DNA of 64,000 bases from Legionella sp. (GCA_030680075.1 JAUXWR010000131.1:310001-374000), one strand, 5' to 3'. Numbered from the stretch's first letter, positions 27,640-36,871 are shown. Numbers and translations are program-made. The notes: a model not told the origin generated them from the sequence alone.

Positions 27640-29436
27640 GTGATGAAAAGGACCTTCTCCGGCGTTTTATTGTGGACTTTATACTCCGCACTATCTTATG
27701 CCACCATACAAAGCGGCGCCGATAAGTTAATTAATGAGGTCAGCCCTGATATAAATATCGGTATTGAGGTGGTGGATTTGACCTCAGGCACCACACTTTT
27801 TCAACGCAATAAAAGTCGATCATTCATTCCCGCCAGTAATATGAAGCTTTTTTCTGATGCGGCGGCCATAATGGTTTTAGGGCCTGATTATCAATTTAAA
27901 AATAAGTTAAGTATCAGTGCTTCCCAACTACAGCAAGGGGTATTAAAAGGCTCCCTGTATTTGCATTTGCCGGGGGATCCTTCTTTTAGCCGTGAGCGTT
28001 TGGCCACCTTAATCGCAGCCCTTAAAGATTTGCATATTAATCGTATTGAAGGCAATGTGTATATCGACAGCAGCCATGCCAATGTTACCCCTTACGCCCC
28101 AGGCTGCATGGTTGAAGACAGAGCATATAGTTATGGCGCACCTATTGCGCCTGTTATGATTGATGCCAATCGCATGGTCGTGACGGTAAATCCCGCAGGG
28201 CGAGCAGGAGAGCCTGCTATTGTTGAGGTGGATGACCAAAGCGGTAGTGTTGTATTAACCAACCAGGTCAAAACCCACGAAAAATCAGCCCATTGCGGCG
28301 TTGATTTTGCCATGAATGGTGAGAATCAACTGACCGTTCGCGGCTGTGTTGGTGTGGGGCAGTGGGCGGTTCAACAAAAAATGGCAATTCGTAATCCTCT
28401 CATGTATGCCCAGGGGTTAATAAAAGAGCAACTTAAGCAGAATAATATCGCCCTCCAAGGTAGTGTTCTTCTTGGAAAAGCGCCAGCAGGCTCTATGTTA
28501 GTGGCGACTGATGCATCTAAACCGATTGCGCAATTGATGGCTGATACACTTAAACCCTCTGATAACCTTTATGCGGATAGTTTATTTTTACATGCGGCCG
28601 ATAAGTTGCATGGTTCTCCCGTGAATTGGGCGGAAGCACAACCCATTATTAAAAAATTTCTGCAAGAACAAACGAAAATCCCATTAGACAAGGCGGTGTT
28701 AACCGATGGTTCGGGTTTATCGCGCAATGATTCGGTAACCCCTAATCAAACGGTAAGCTTGCTTCAGTTTCTTTTTGACCGATTTCCCTTATCTTATGAA
28801 TACATTGCTGCCTTACCCGTGTCGGGTCGTGATGGCACCTTGCAACGGCGCTTTAAAAAACCGAATCAGCAAGATTTGGTAAGGGCTAAAACAGGTACTA
28901 TGACAGGCGTTGTCAGTTTGTCTGGCTATCTCTACACAGCCAATGCCCATACGTTGGCATTTGCTATTTTTATTAATAATGTTCACGGCACTAAATTGTC
29001 TGTTTCGGGGCGTTATCGTTATTTAGTTGATGCCTTATGCAGTTATTTTTTACAGCAAAAGCCCAGCAACACTTCCTGGGCGAAAGTGTTTGCTCCCCAT
29101 TCGCGCATTAAATATCAACTAAATCCCACACAGGCAGAGCAGCAACGTGGACGGCAAGCGAGATGGAGACGTCTTGAGACGGTGGTTAAGCAAGCCTTGA
29201 GAGGGCAGGCGGTTACGGTAATTTATCGTGGCAATGAACTGGTACTTAATGATAATCAAGCAGAGCCCGCTCATGTAATGGCTGCTTTGCAAACGCTTGC
29301 CAAAAAATATTCATTTGCCGTAGCGCTATCTTCAAAGACCATGCCTTCTATGTCCGGTAAACCACTCGTTCTATGGACCGAATCATCGTCTTTGCCTGCG
29401 CAACGTGTATGGACGATTCGTGAAGCAGTGATGTAG
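27640..29436 (+). CDS. dacB: D-alanyl-D-alanine carboxypeptidase/endopeptidase (PBP4 type) with C-terminal extension
   Basis: 598 residues with an N-terminal signal (to SYATIQ). The three penicillin-binding motifs are SNMK (residues 66-69), SDN and KTG (within RAKTGTMTGVVSLSGY). The Asn/Asp-rich domains between motifs are typical of class C PBP4. The canonical protein should end near residue 460-480; another ~120 residues follow (basic helix KRRLETVV-like region, then HVMAALQTLAKKYS), which I do not recognise and which may bind the wall or a partner. The enzyme trims peptidoglycan stem peptides in the periplasm. Confidence 0.9.
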   Translation: MMKRTFSGVLLWTLYSALSYATIQSGADKLINEVSPDINIGIEVVDLTSGTTLFQRNKSRSFIPASNMKLFSDAAAIMVLGPDYQFKNKLSISASQLQQGVLKGSLYLHLPGDPSFSRERLATLIAALKDLHINRIEGNVYIDSSHANVTPYAPGCMVEDRAYSYGAPIAPVMIDANRMVVTVNPAGRAGEPAIVEVDDQSGSVVLTNQVKTHEKSAHCGVDFAMNGENQLTVRGCVGVGQWAVQQKMAIRNPLMYAQGLIKEQLKQNNIALQGSVLLGKAPAGSMLVATDASKPIAQLMADTLKPSDNLYADSLFLHAADKLHGSPVNWAEAQPIIKKFLQEQTKIPLDKAVLTDGSGLSRNDSVTPNQTVSLLQFLFDRFPLSYEYIAALPVSGRDGTLQRRFKKPNQQDLVRAKTGTMTGVVSLSGYLYTANAHTLAFAIFINNVHGTKLSVSGRYRYLVDALCSYFLQQKPSNTSWAKVFAPHSRIKYQLNPTQAEQQRGRQARWRRLETVVKQALRGQAVTVIYRGNELVLNDNQAEPAHVMAALQTLAKKYSFAVALSSKTMPSMSGKPLVLWTESSSLPAQRVWTIREAVM

Positions 29437-29445
29437 TTTCAGATA

Positions 29446-29471
29446 TTGGCACTGGCAATGGCGAGTGCCAA
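29446..29471. terminator. Bidirectional hairpin between dacB and the VanX-like gene
   Basis: An 8-bp perfect stem (ttggcact / agtgccaa) with a 10-nt loop sits between convergent stop codons. No clear T-tract follows on the plus strand. Confidence 0.55.
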
Positions 29472-29476
29472 TGGTA

Positions 29477-30223
29477 TTACCGGACGGGAAAATCAAAATA
29501 AGTCGAGGGGTAAGGTTCATTTTTCAGGGTGAAATGCCACCATTCTTTCTCATAGGGATAAAATCCGTGGCGTTTCATCAGATTGCGCAGCATTAATCGA
29601 TTATGCAGTTGTTCTTTCGTTAAATCGTTGTAAAAAACAGACGCACTTTTATCAAGGCAATCAAAACGTGTTCCTGTATTAATCGAATCATCATTAGTAT
29701 GTTGATTTGTTTTGCTGTAGCACTTAACCGATGGGGCTTTATTAAGAGGGGTGGGGTTATTAATTTTGACGAGAGTAAGATCCACGGTGCTTCCGCGCGT
29801 ATGGCCTGAGGCTTTGGAAATATAGCCCTTACTGAATAAAGTTGCTTTATTTTCACGGGGATAAAATTCATTTTTCATGAGGATATCTAGAGGGTCTTGA
29901 CTCCATTTGTAGAAGTCATTTACGGCGCGCTGGGGGCGATAACAATCATACACCTTTAATCGATAACCCAAACGTTGTGCCTCTTTTTCTGCTTCAGCCA
30001 GTTGGTACGCTGCGTGTGAGGTTAAAATACAACGACCTTTTTGGTACCCGCTAATGGGTCGTCCTATAAAATTATTGGCACTCACATAACGCATATCTTC
30101 GCTAATATCCGGCGAAATGCTCTGTAAATAGACAAACCCCTTGGGCAAGGCATGAGCAATGGACGCTATGATTGTCAATAATAGGGTCATCAAAACAGAG
30201 GGCATGGCTATCCTTAAATTCAT
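29477..30223 (-). CDS. D-Ala-D-Ala dipeptidase, VanX/DdpX family
   Basis: About 248 residues with a signal peptide from the Met at 30223 (hydrophobic to SIAHA). Zinc ligands and base are in place: SGHTRGSTVD gives His and Asp, and EWWHF gives the catalytic Glu and third ligand His. The PRISGYQKGRC and YDCYRPQRAV segments match M15D peptidases. It cleaves D-Ala-D-Ala from wall turnover. The signal peptide suggests periplasmic recycling rather than cytoplasmic glycopeptide resistance, and no van regulatory genes are nearby. Codons upstream of 30223 are in frame but unlike the family. Confidence 0.9.
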   Translation of the reverse strand: MNLRIAMPSVLMTLLLTIIASIAHALPKGFVYLQSISPDISEDMRYVSANNFIGRPISGYQKGRCILTSHAAYQLAEAEKEAQRLGYRLKVYDCYRPQRAVNDFYKWSQDPLDILMKNEFYPRENKATLFSKGYISKASGHTRGSTVDLTLVKINNPTPLNKAPSVKCYSKTNQHTNDDSINTGTRFDCLDKSASVFYNDLTKEQLHNRLMLRNLMKRHGFYPYEKEWWHFTLKNEPYPSTYFDFPVR

Positions 30224-30518
30224 ATTGTTAAGCGTCAGGAGAATACGATTGGGGCCGATGGTCGTTGAGCGCAGGATGGCTTCCAAGATAAAGATGTAAT
30301 TAAATCGTGATAATAGACTATACGTAACTTTGATTAATTTTACACTATTAATTAGTCGTATTTGGCATGTAAGTCATTGACGCACACTCAGGTGTAGCAC
30401 ATATTTTTATTATAAGAATAACTAAAGAATCCCCTGATTTTTATTGAAACCCCAATTTTTACTGAAGATGTATTAAAGCTTTACACAGGGCAATTTGTTA
30501 AATTTCAAAATAGATGCT

Positions 30519-30625
30519 GTCTTTGCGAACGAAGTGAAGCAATCCAGCGGCCTTGAAAAATCCAATCAGCGCATCTATTTTTCATAAAGGTCACTGGATT
30601 GCTTCACTTCGTTCGCAAAGACGAG
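30519..30625. repeat. R2 palindromic repeat
   Basis: Arms gtctttgcgaacgaagtgaa and ttcacttcgttcgcaaag are perfect complements, enclosing gcaatccag...ctggattgc and a 40-nt centre. The repeat ends ~11 bp before the XRE-like pseudogene frame. The rest of the 30287-30847 gap is AT-rich and shows nothing else. Confidence 0.85.
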
Positions 30626-30635
30626 TTATTTATCC

Positions 30636-30838
30636 GCATTTGTAGTTGATGCAATTCATGTAAAAGAAATAAGACAAAAAACAGGCTTAACTCAAGCTAA
30701 ATTTTGTCATTAATTGACGTAAATCTAGGAACATTAAGAAATTGGGAGCAGGGCAGGAGAGAGCCTACAGGTCCTGCAAAAGCGCTCCTTCGTGCAATAA
30801 ATAGAGATCCTGAGCATGTATTAGCTGCATTAGCTTGA
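30636..30838 (+). pseudogene. Frameshifted XRE-family antitoxin-like relic
   Basis: Conceptual translation gives VKEIRQKTGLTQAKFC, then after a one-base shift near 30708 LGTLRNWEQGRREPTGPAKA and LLRAINRDPEHVLAALA to a TGA. This is the C-terminal HTH of HigA/NadS-type regulators (consensus R-x-x-TGLTQ...T-L-x-NWEQGRR-x-PTGPA). No start codon or N-terminal part is present; the R2 repeat lies where it should be. No toxin gene is adjacent, so this is a remnant of a toxin-antitoxin locus. Confidence 0.75.
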
Positions 30839-30847
30839 TAATATTAA

Positions 30848-32728
30848 TCACTGTTCTGCCAGATTTCCTTTGGATTCAAGCCAGGCTTTCCTATCGCTTG
30901 CACGTTTTTTTGCAAGCATCATATCCATCATTGCCATGGTTGTCGGTGCATCGTCTAATGTTAGCTGAACGAGGCGACGCGTATTCGGATCCATCGTGGT
31001 TTCTCGCAATTGGAGTGGGTTCATTTCGCCCAGTCCTTTAAAGCGTTGCACATTAATTTTGCCTTTTTTGGTGCGCGTAAGTTCTGCTGTGATTTTTTCT
31101 CTCTCCTCATCATCGAGTGCGTAGTGAACAATTTTACCCGCGTCAATTCGATAGAGAGGAGGCATTGCGACAAAAATATGACCGGCATCTACCAAGGGTT
31201 TGAAGTGGCGCAGGAAAAGTGCACAAATAAGGGTGGCAATATGAGCGCCATCAGAGTCCGCATCCGCGAGAATACAGACTTTTCCATAGCGCAGACCGCT
31301 AATGTCCTGAGCGCCGGGGTCAACGCCTATAGCAACAGAAATATCATGTATTTCCTGCGAGGCTAATACTTGGGATGAATCCACTTCCCATGAATTTAAA
31401 ATTTTTCCTCGCAAGGGCAGGATGGCTTGAAAATCTTTATTGCGCGCCTGTTTTGCTGACCCTCCTGCTGAATCCCCTTCCACTAAAAAGAGCTCAGCCT
31501 GATTTAAATCCTGTTGCAGGCAATCAGCTAACTTACCGGGTAAGGCCGGCCCCTGGCTTACTCGTTTACGAGCTACCTGTTTGGCTTGTTTCAAGCGTTT
31601 TTGAGCGCGCTCAATAACAAAGGAGGCGATAATTTCTCCCTGGCTACGATGGTGATTAAGCCATAAGGCGAAAGCATCTTTAATAACATTGTTAACGAAG
31701 GCGGCAGTCTGGCGCGAGCTTAAGCGCTCTTTCGTCTGGCCTGCAAATTGCGGCTCTTTCATTTTTACTGACAATATATATCGACAAGGCTCCCACAAGT
31801 CATCTGCGGCAAGCTTTACTCCGCGCGGCAGAAGATTCCGTAACTCACAGAAAGCGGAAAGCGCGTCAAATAATCCAGAACGCAAGCCATTAACGTGTGT
31901 TCCTCCTTGCACCGTTGGAATTAAATTGACATAACTTTCATTTAAGCCGGTCATTGGAGTGGTTGACCATGCCAGTGCCCAGTCAACCGTTGCTTCACTG
32001 CTGGCAAATTCGCCTGAGAAGGGTTCGTCAGGAAAATAATCAGAGGGCAGTGATTGCCTTAAATAATCCACCAGACCCTTTTCAAAACACCACTCGGTTT
32101 GCTCACCGGTGAGTTTATTGATAAAAGTCATGGATAAGCCTGGGCATAAAACCGCTTTTGCTCTTAAGTCATGCGTGAGCTCTTTCACAGACAGCCTGGG
32201 TGAGTCAAAATACTTCGCATTTGGCCAAAAACGGATGATAGTGCCTGTATCCCGTTTTTTAGTGACACCAATTTCGTTTAGTTCATGAAGTTTATCGCCA
32301 TTGGCAAATGCCATTTGATAGATAATACCGTTGCGTTTAATAGTCACATCCACACGTTCTGACAATGCGTTGACGACAGAAATACCTACGCCGTGTAATC
32401 CACCGGAAAAACTGTAATTTTTATCCGAAAATTTGCCGCCTGCATGCAAGCGCGTCATAATAACTTCCACCCCGCTTATACCCAGCTGAGGGTGAATATC
32501 AACAGGCATTCCACGCCCATTGTCTTCGACCTCGACGGAGCCGTCTTCAAAAAGGGTCACAATAATTTTGTTCGCATGCCCGGCCATTACCTCATCGACA
32601 CTGTTATCGAAAACTTCTCGCGCCACGTGATTAGGCCTTGAAGTATTGGTATACATACCAGGACGGCGTTGTACAGGCTCAAGGCCATTTAATACCTCAA
32701 TCGCTTCAGAAGTGTAATTGTCAGACAT
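30848..32728 (-). CDS. parE: DNA topoisomerase IV subunit B
   Basis: 626 residues. GHKL ATPase motifs (DNSVDEVMAGHA, DNGRGMPVDIHP, GGLHGVGISVVNAL) and Toprim motifs (LVEGDSAGGSAKQAR, DADSDGAHIATL) are complete. The length and the short C-terminus without the GyrB insertion favour ParE over GyrB. With ParC it decatenates daughter chromosomes. parC is not in the window. Confidence 0.95.
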   Translation of the reverse strand: MSDNYTSEAIEVLNGLEPVQRRPGMYTNTSRPNHVAREVFDNSVDEVMAGHANKIIVTLFEDGSVEVEDNGRGMPVDIHPQLGISGVEVIMTRLHAGGKFSDKNYSFSGGLHGVGISVVNALSERVDVTIKRNGIIYQMAFANGDKLHELNEIGVTKKRDTGTIIRFWPNAKYFDSPRLSVKELTHDLRAKAVLCPGLSMTFINKLTGEQTEWCFEKGLVDYLRQSLPSDYFPDEPFSGEFASSEATVDWALAWSTTPMTGLNESYVNLIPTVQGGTHVNGLRSGLFDALSAFCELRNLLPRGVKLAADDLWEPCRYILSVKMKEPQFAGQTKERLSSRQTAAFVNNVIKDAFALWLNHHRSQGEIIASFVIERAQKRLKQAKQVARKRVSQGPALPGKLADCLQQDLNQAELFLVEGDSAGGSAKQARNKDFQAILPLRGKILNSWEVDSSQVLASQEIHDISVAIGVDPGAQDISGLRYGKVCILADADSDGAHIATLICALFLRHFKPLVDAGHIFVAMPPLYRIDAGKIVHYALDDEEREKITAELTRTKKGKINVQRFKGLGEMNPLQLRETTMDPNTRRLVQLTLDDAPTTMAMMDMMLAKKRASDRKAWLESKGNLAEQ

Positions 32729-32893
32729 GGTTGTTAGCCTTGTTGTAAGGATGGTTTAGTTTACCACGAAAAAGTTCAATTTATTGTAAATGATTATGCC
32801 TTGCTATGCTCGACATGATATTCAGTTCGACGCTATGGATGGTGGCCGCGTGTTTTAACAGACCAGGCGGCAACACCAATCCGATGTCAAAGA

Positions 32894-33334
32894 CTATTCC
32901 TCAATTTTTACCTCAATCCTTTTCTCAACGGAAGGATTTCTTTTAGGAATGGAGATTTCCAGAACTCCATGTTTGCATTTAGCGCTGATTTTTGACTCAT
33001 CGGCCGTTTGAGGCAGATTAAAACGACGGTAGAATTGCCCTTGCATACGCTCTATGCGCGAATAACCCTCTTGTTCCGAGGTTTTTTCAAAACGCCTCTC
33101 GCCGTGTAAGGTTAGCAAATTGTTTTCCAATGAAATATGGATGTCTTCTTTTTGAACGCCCGGGATATCTGCAATTACAATAAAACGGTCTTTTTCTTCT
33201 TTAATATCCACGGCTGGCGCCCAAGTGCCTGTGTCTACAAACGATGAGTCCTCTGCTTGTCCTTTGAAAAGATGCTCTAATAAATGACTTAAATCTTTTT
33301 GCAAAGGATAAAAATCACGTTTAATAATAGCCAT
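32894..33334 (-). CDS. Small heat-shock protein, Hsp20 family
   Basis: 146 residues with an alpha-crystallin domain (residues ~40-135). It includes WAPAVDIKEEKDRFIVIADIPGV, NLLTLHGERR, and the C-terminal ISIPKRN that supplies the I-x-I-type oligomer contact. It holds unfolding proteins for refolding. In Legionella a homologue is the global stress protein GspA. A sigma-32-like promoter lies 37 nt upstream and aagaggag just before the ATG. Confidence 0.94.
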   Translation of the reverse strand: MAIIKRDFYPLQKDLSHLLEHLFKGQAEDSSFVDTGTWAPAVDIKEEKDRFIVIADIPGVQKEDIHISLENNLLTLHGERRFEKTSEQEGYSRIERMQGQFYRRFNLPQTADESKISAKCKHGVLEISIPKRNPSVEKRIEVKIEE

Positions 33335-33370
33335 ATTTTACTCCTCTTCCAAAGTTATCACTTAAGAATA

Positions 33371-33402
33371 GTCATGGTGGCAAATTTTGCAAATTCAAGG
33401 GG
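33371..33402 (-). promoter_or_regulatory. Sigma-32 (RpoH)-type heat-shock promoter of hsp20
   Basis: On the minus strand CCCCTTGAA (33402-33394) is followed after 14 nt by CACCATGA. The E. coli RpoH consensus is CTTGAA, 11-16 nt, then CCCCATnT, so both elements and the spacing agree. It sits directly upstream of hsp20. Confidence 0.75.
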
Positions 33403-33439
33403 TTGAGTTTGGGTATCGGTGTGAATTTAAGCGCCTGTG

Positions 33440-33525
33440 GCGCTCCCTAATGGTCGCGGCTCGGATCTGAACCACGGACCATCATCAGGGAGTGTTCACG
33501 GAGTCCGCGGTTAAGAACGGTCTCT
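33440..33525. repeat. R1 palindromic repeat, diverged copy
   Basis: Contains gctccctaatggtcgcggct and, after a short spacer, catcagggagtgttcacgga then gtccgcggtt, the R1 arms in their usual order. It sits in the 233-bp gap between hsp20 and the phosphatase gene. Confidence 0.75.
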
Positions 33526-33567
33526 ACTACTTGTATCAGCGTATGATTCAAATCCCGTGGCGTACAT

Positions 33568-35190
33568 TTACTTATCGTTATTCTCATAAAAATCCACAAC
33601 AGCTTGCAAGGGCTGGCCCACACTTGCTGATGGAGCCTTTATCTCCAAAATAGCAGCAACAGTCGCTGCAATATCAGTCGTGCTCGCAGGGGTTAAAATT
33701 CGGCGTGCTTTAAATGCCGGATTAACAAACAATAAGGGCACAAAACTATCATAGTTCCATGGCGTTCCATGATCGACACGAACCGATTCGTCCATTGGTG
33801 ATTGATAAGGGGCTGGAACAATATAAACATCCCCTGAGCGATTGGGGAAAGCCATTTTATCCACTTTACTGCTTAGCCAATTTTTTTCAATATCTGCCAC
33901 CGGTAGAGAGTAGGCCTTGAAAACACCGGGATGTTGATTTAAGTTATCAGCCAGTTTCTGACTTATTTGTGCTGTTGTATAAGATTGCTTCGCCAGCAAC
34001 TGATGATCAAGGTAAATATAGGGTAGCGTAATGGATTGTAATGTCGCCGGAGGAAGATTAAAGTTTTTTTGCAAAGTGCTTTCAATCACTTGACGGAGAA
34101 ATGCCGTATCAGGAAGTGCAGTTTCATGAATGCCTTGCGAATGAAGATAGGCCGGCGCATCGGTAACGCCATGATCAGCCGTTAATATTATCAAGGTATT
34201 TTGTAAGCCGGTCTTTTCATCAATTGCCTTTAAAAGCTTTGCGAGTGTTTTATCAAGACGGCGCAAGGCGTCTTCTGACTCCTGACTATTAGGACCAAAT
34301 TGATGCCCCACTGTATCGACGGTAGAGAAACTAATGGCTAAATAGTCCGTTTGATTAGGCGATTGACCAAGTTTTTCTTCAGACAAGAGGCGCTCGGCAA
34401 AGTTTGCTGTAAGCTCATCAGCATTAGGTGTCATTGATAAATACTTATAGTACAAAGGATTCCCGGGTTCACCTGTATGATGAGGAAAGGTTTCGCCGAA
34501 TTCAGGAAAGCGGTTTTTGAAACGAGGGGCGCTGGCAAAGCGGTAAGCCGAATTTGATTGGCTTAATGCCCAGGTTTCATTTTTTGGTTGATATTGGCTA
34601 TCCCACTGATTTACCCACGCAGGATAACTTTGGTAATAATGGGTGCTGGTTATAAAGCCGCCGTTTTCTTTATCAAACCAAAAGGCTTTTCCGGCATGTC
34701 CTGCAAGGGTAATAGCTGCGCGGTCTTTTAAAGCAACCCCAAAAGCGCGCCCCTTTTTTGCTAAAATAATTTCATCGCTTAAGGTTGAGGAGAGCACATT
34801 GCGCGGGGAGCGACCTGGTAATTCTATTTTAGTGCGCGTGGTTGGGAGAATTTTACTCTGTAAATCTTCAACGCAATAAGTTTCCTTTTGCGTATCACGG
34901 TTAAACCAGTCATTGGCGATAATCCCGTGCAAATAAGGATAACTGCCTGTAGCAATAGTTGCATGGCCGACACATGTGACGGTATTGGCATGGGGGTGGT
35001 GTGCATTTTGAAAATTTATGCTGTGGTTAAGAAGATAATTAAATCCATCTGCGCCGAACGCTGAATGATACTGTTGAATTAAATCCCCGCGCAATTGATC
35101 AACGACCAGCTGCAAGATGAGTTTGGGTGGGGGATTTTCTGCAAATAAAACGCTGGAGCTTAAAAGGAGCAGTAAGGCGATTTTTCTCAT
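33568..35190 (-). CDS. Secreted alkaline phosphatase / phosphodiesterase superfamily enzyme (PafA-like)
   Basis: 540 residues with a signal peptide (MRKIALLLLLSSSVLFAEN). The first metal-binding Asp is in LVVDQLRGD, the candidate nucleophile Thr in ANTVTCVGHATIATG, and metal ligands follow in STVDTVGHQFGP and LTADHGVTDAP, with a late His in DHGTPW. This is the pattern of the PafA/NPP group, periplasmic phosphomonoesterases. The substrate may be phosphate monoesters for scavenging. It is a single gene. Confidence 0.88.
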   Translation of the reverse strand: MRKIALLLLLSSSVLFAENPPPKLILQLVVDQLRGDLIQQYHSAFGADGFNYLLNHSINFQNAHHPHANTVTCVGHATIATGSYPYLHGIIANDWFNRDTQKETYCVEDLQSKILPTTRTKIELPGRSPRNVLSSTLSDEIILAKKGRAFGVALKDRAAITLAGHAGKAFWFDKENGGFITSTHYYQSYPAWVNQWDSQYQPKNETWALSQSNSAYRFASAPRFKNRFPEFGETFPHHTGEPGNPLYYKYLSMTPNADELTANFAERLLSEEKLGQSPNQTDYLAISFSTVDTVGHQFGPNSQESEDALRRLDKTLAKLLKAIDEKTGLQNTLIILTADHGVTDAPAYLHSQGIHETALPDTAFLRQVIESTLQKNFNLPPATLQSITLPYIYLDHQLLAKQSYTTAQISQKLADNLNQHPGVFKAYSLPVADIEKNWLSSKVDKMAFPNRSGDVYIVPAPYQSPMDESVRVDHGTPWNYDSFVPLLFVNPAFKARRILTPASTTDIAATVAAILEIKAPSASVGQPLQAVVDFYENNDK

Positions 35191-35477
35191 GGTTTATCTC
35201 CAACGTCGAGCTATGCAATTTTTATTTTAATAAGGGGCGACATACTAAGGGAGAATAGTAATTCGGTAAATAATTATTAATTGTTATTTTTCTCAGTATT
35301 ATATTTTATTATTCCACGCGGCTTAAATCCTCTGAATTTTTATATTTTAATCATTAGGTTATAAATTGAGTAAGTCGTGTAAAGAAAATTCATGACGAAC
35401 GCTTTTAATTGGTTTACACTGAGTTTCGATGAGTCTATCTCATCAGACCTGTTAATGGAGTTTAAGGAGAGAATAAC

Positions 35478-36218
35478 ATGGGTTTTGAATTGAAGGCATA
35501 TGGACCATTAAAAGAGCATCTTGACGTCCAAATAAAAAAATTAGTGAAGCATCACTGTGGAGATGACGCTGTTGTAGCGGACTTGGAGCCAATACGCAGA
35601 TCGCATGTGTATTTTTTGCAAGCAGCGGTTAAAAAAATTGATGGTTTGGAATTTCCCAATCTTGACAATGACGCAAAAAAAGATGCGGAACGTTCGCGAA
35701 TTTTGGGCGGTTTAATGCTAATTTTTGTAGAATTAGTTAATCAATCGTACTCTTATCTGTCTCCAGATAATAGTTGTTTTCGTGACTGCCTGAAGGATGC
35801 GTTAGGGCTATCTGATCAAAATTTATTGGATTCTAATAGTCATTGTTTGATGGTTTCTGCCGCAATGAAATTTATTGCAGATGACATATTTAACATGGGA
35901 TTAACAACAGAACCATTACGTGAAAAACATTCTTTTTCCGACATCCCTAAGTTAAGATTGCAGGCTATATGGAGCGCAGGGGTGACGTCGAAAGCTGAGG
36001 CTGAAAACGGTATTTTTAAGGATGCAGAGACTGCATTAAAGAAAATCATTCAAAAACAGGAAGATGAGGCTGCTGCTGTGCGTAAAGCGGAGGCTGCTGC
36101 GCGTAAAAAAGAGACAAAAGGATGGAGTTTATTTGGTGGGAGCAAGAAGGATCTGCCTGAAGTTAAAGTGATTGACAAAGAAGCCATGGCAAATCTAGGA
36201 AGTACATCTACTCCTTAG
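35478..36218 (+). CDS. Unrecognised soluble protein with basic coiled-coil tail
   Basis: 246 residues, no signal peptide or membrane segment. Residues 1-170 are mixed helical. Residues ~175-215 form an Ala/Glu/Lys-rich helix (EDEAAAVRKAEAAARKKE), followed by a Ser/Thr-ended tail (NLGSTSTP). A strong taaggag lies 9 nt before the ATG. Not recognised. Monocistronic, with its own terminator. The small, polar C-terminal residues fit a Dot/Icm secretion signal loosely, so an effector is possible but unproven. Confidence 0.6.
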   Translation: MGFELKAYGPLKEHLDVQIKKLVKHHCGDDAVVADLEPIRRSHVYFLQAAVKKIDGLEFPNLDNDAKKDAERSRILGGLMLIFVELVNQSYSYLSPDNSCFRDCLKDALGLSDQNLLDSNSHCLMVSAAMKFIADDIFNMGLTTEPLREKHSFSDIPKLRLQAIWSAGVTSKAEAENGIFKDAETALKKIIQKQEDEAAAVRKAEAAARKKETKGWSLFGGSKKDLPEVKVIDKEAMANLGSTSTP

Positions 36219-36230
36219 TGGTAGTTGTCC

Positions 36231-36264
36231 ATTACACCTTGTTATGAAACAAGGTGTAATGTTT
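36231..36264 (+). terminator. Intrinsic terminator
   Basis: A 13-bp perfect stem (attacaccttgtt / aacaaggtgtaat) with a 4-nt loop, then gtttcttt, 12 nt after the stop of the preceding gene. It may also serve the convergent rhodanese gene. Confidence 0.85.
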
Positions 36265-36273
36265 CTTTAAGAA

Positions 36274-36606
36274 TTATTTACGTACTTCATACCCACAACG
36301 CGCCCATTCAGCAATACCGCCTGTAACCGAATAAACCTCTTTATAGCCCATATCCATTAAACGTTCGGCCGAATGAGCGGAGCGAACGCCACCCTTGCAA
36401 TGTAAATAAATTGGCTGTTGATGAGACGAAGCTTTTGCGTCAATTTTGGCGGGTAACTCATCCTTGGGGATATGAGTGGCTCCCGGAATATGACCTTCAT
36501 CCCATTCATCTTGTTCTCGAACATCAATCAAACAAAGCGAAGGGTCATTATCAAGGCGTTTTTTTAATTCATGAACATCAATGGTAGCGATTTTATGCGC
36601 GGTCAT
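36274..36606 (-). CDS. Single-domain rhodanese-like sulfurtransferase
   Basis: 110 residues. The rhodanese fold carries CLIDVREQDEWDEGHIPGA and the active-site loop CKGGVRSAHSAE with the catalytic Cys. It resembles GlpE/PspE proteins that pass sulfane sulfur to thiols or cyanide. No signal peptide. It is last in a three-gene operon with the membrane protein and the EamA transporter, overlapping the former by 14 nt. Confidence 0.93.
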   Translation of the reverse strand: MTAHKIATIDVHELKKRLDNDPSLCLIDVREQDEWDEGHIPGATHIPKDELPAKIDAKASSHQQPIYLHCKGGVRSAHSAERLMDMGYKEVYSVTGGIAEWARCGYEVRK

Positions 36607-36871
36607 AGTGCGTTTCTCTTATAGTGGGTCTGGTTAATGTTGAATGATGTATAAACCAATAGATTGCGGCCGTTATCACGCCACCTATCAAGGTTGCAAA
36701 TGCCCAGCTTGGTGCAGACACCAAAGCAGGCCGCTGGCCTATTTTGTGCAAATTGCCCGCATCACGTGCCACAGCGCCTGCAAAAAGAACATGTAAAATG
36801 GCATTAATCAACAGCAAAAGGTATTGAAAATTTTCAATTTGGGAGCTGTATTGAGCCACGATTTGATTCAT
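36593..36871 (-). CDS. Small two-helix membrane protein
   Basis: About 92 residues from the Met at 36871. Hydrophobic segments are near residues 14-34 (YLLLLINAILHVLFAGAVA) and 55-75 (FATLIGGVITAAIYWF). Not recognised. It overlaps the end of the EamA transporter by 38 nt and the rhodanese start by 14 nt, so it is co-translated with both. The start is uncertain because the frame stays open upstream to 36973. Confidence 0.6.
   Translation of the reverse strand: MNQIVAQYSSQIENFQYLLLLINAILHVLFAGAVARDAGNLHKIGQRPALVSAPSWAFATLIGGVITAAIYWFIHHSTLTRPTIRETHYDRA

Noticed and set aside
33530..33560. A tRNA-like T-arm (attcaaatccc)
   Set aside because: No acceptor, D or anticodon stem can be built around it; it lies beside an R1 repeat.
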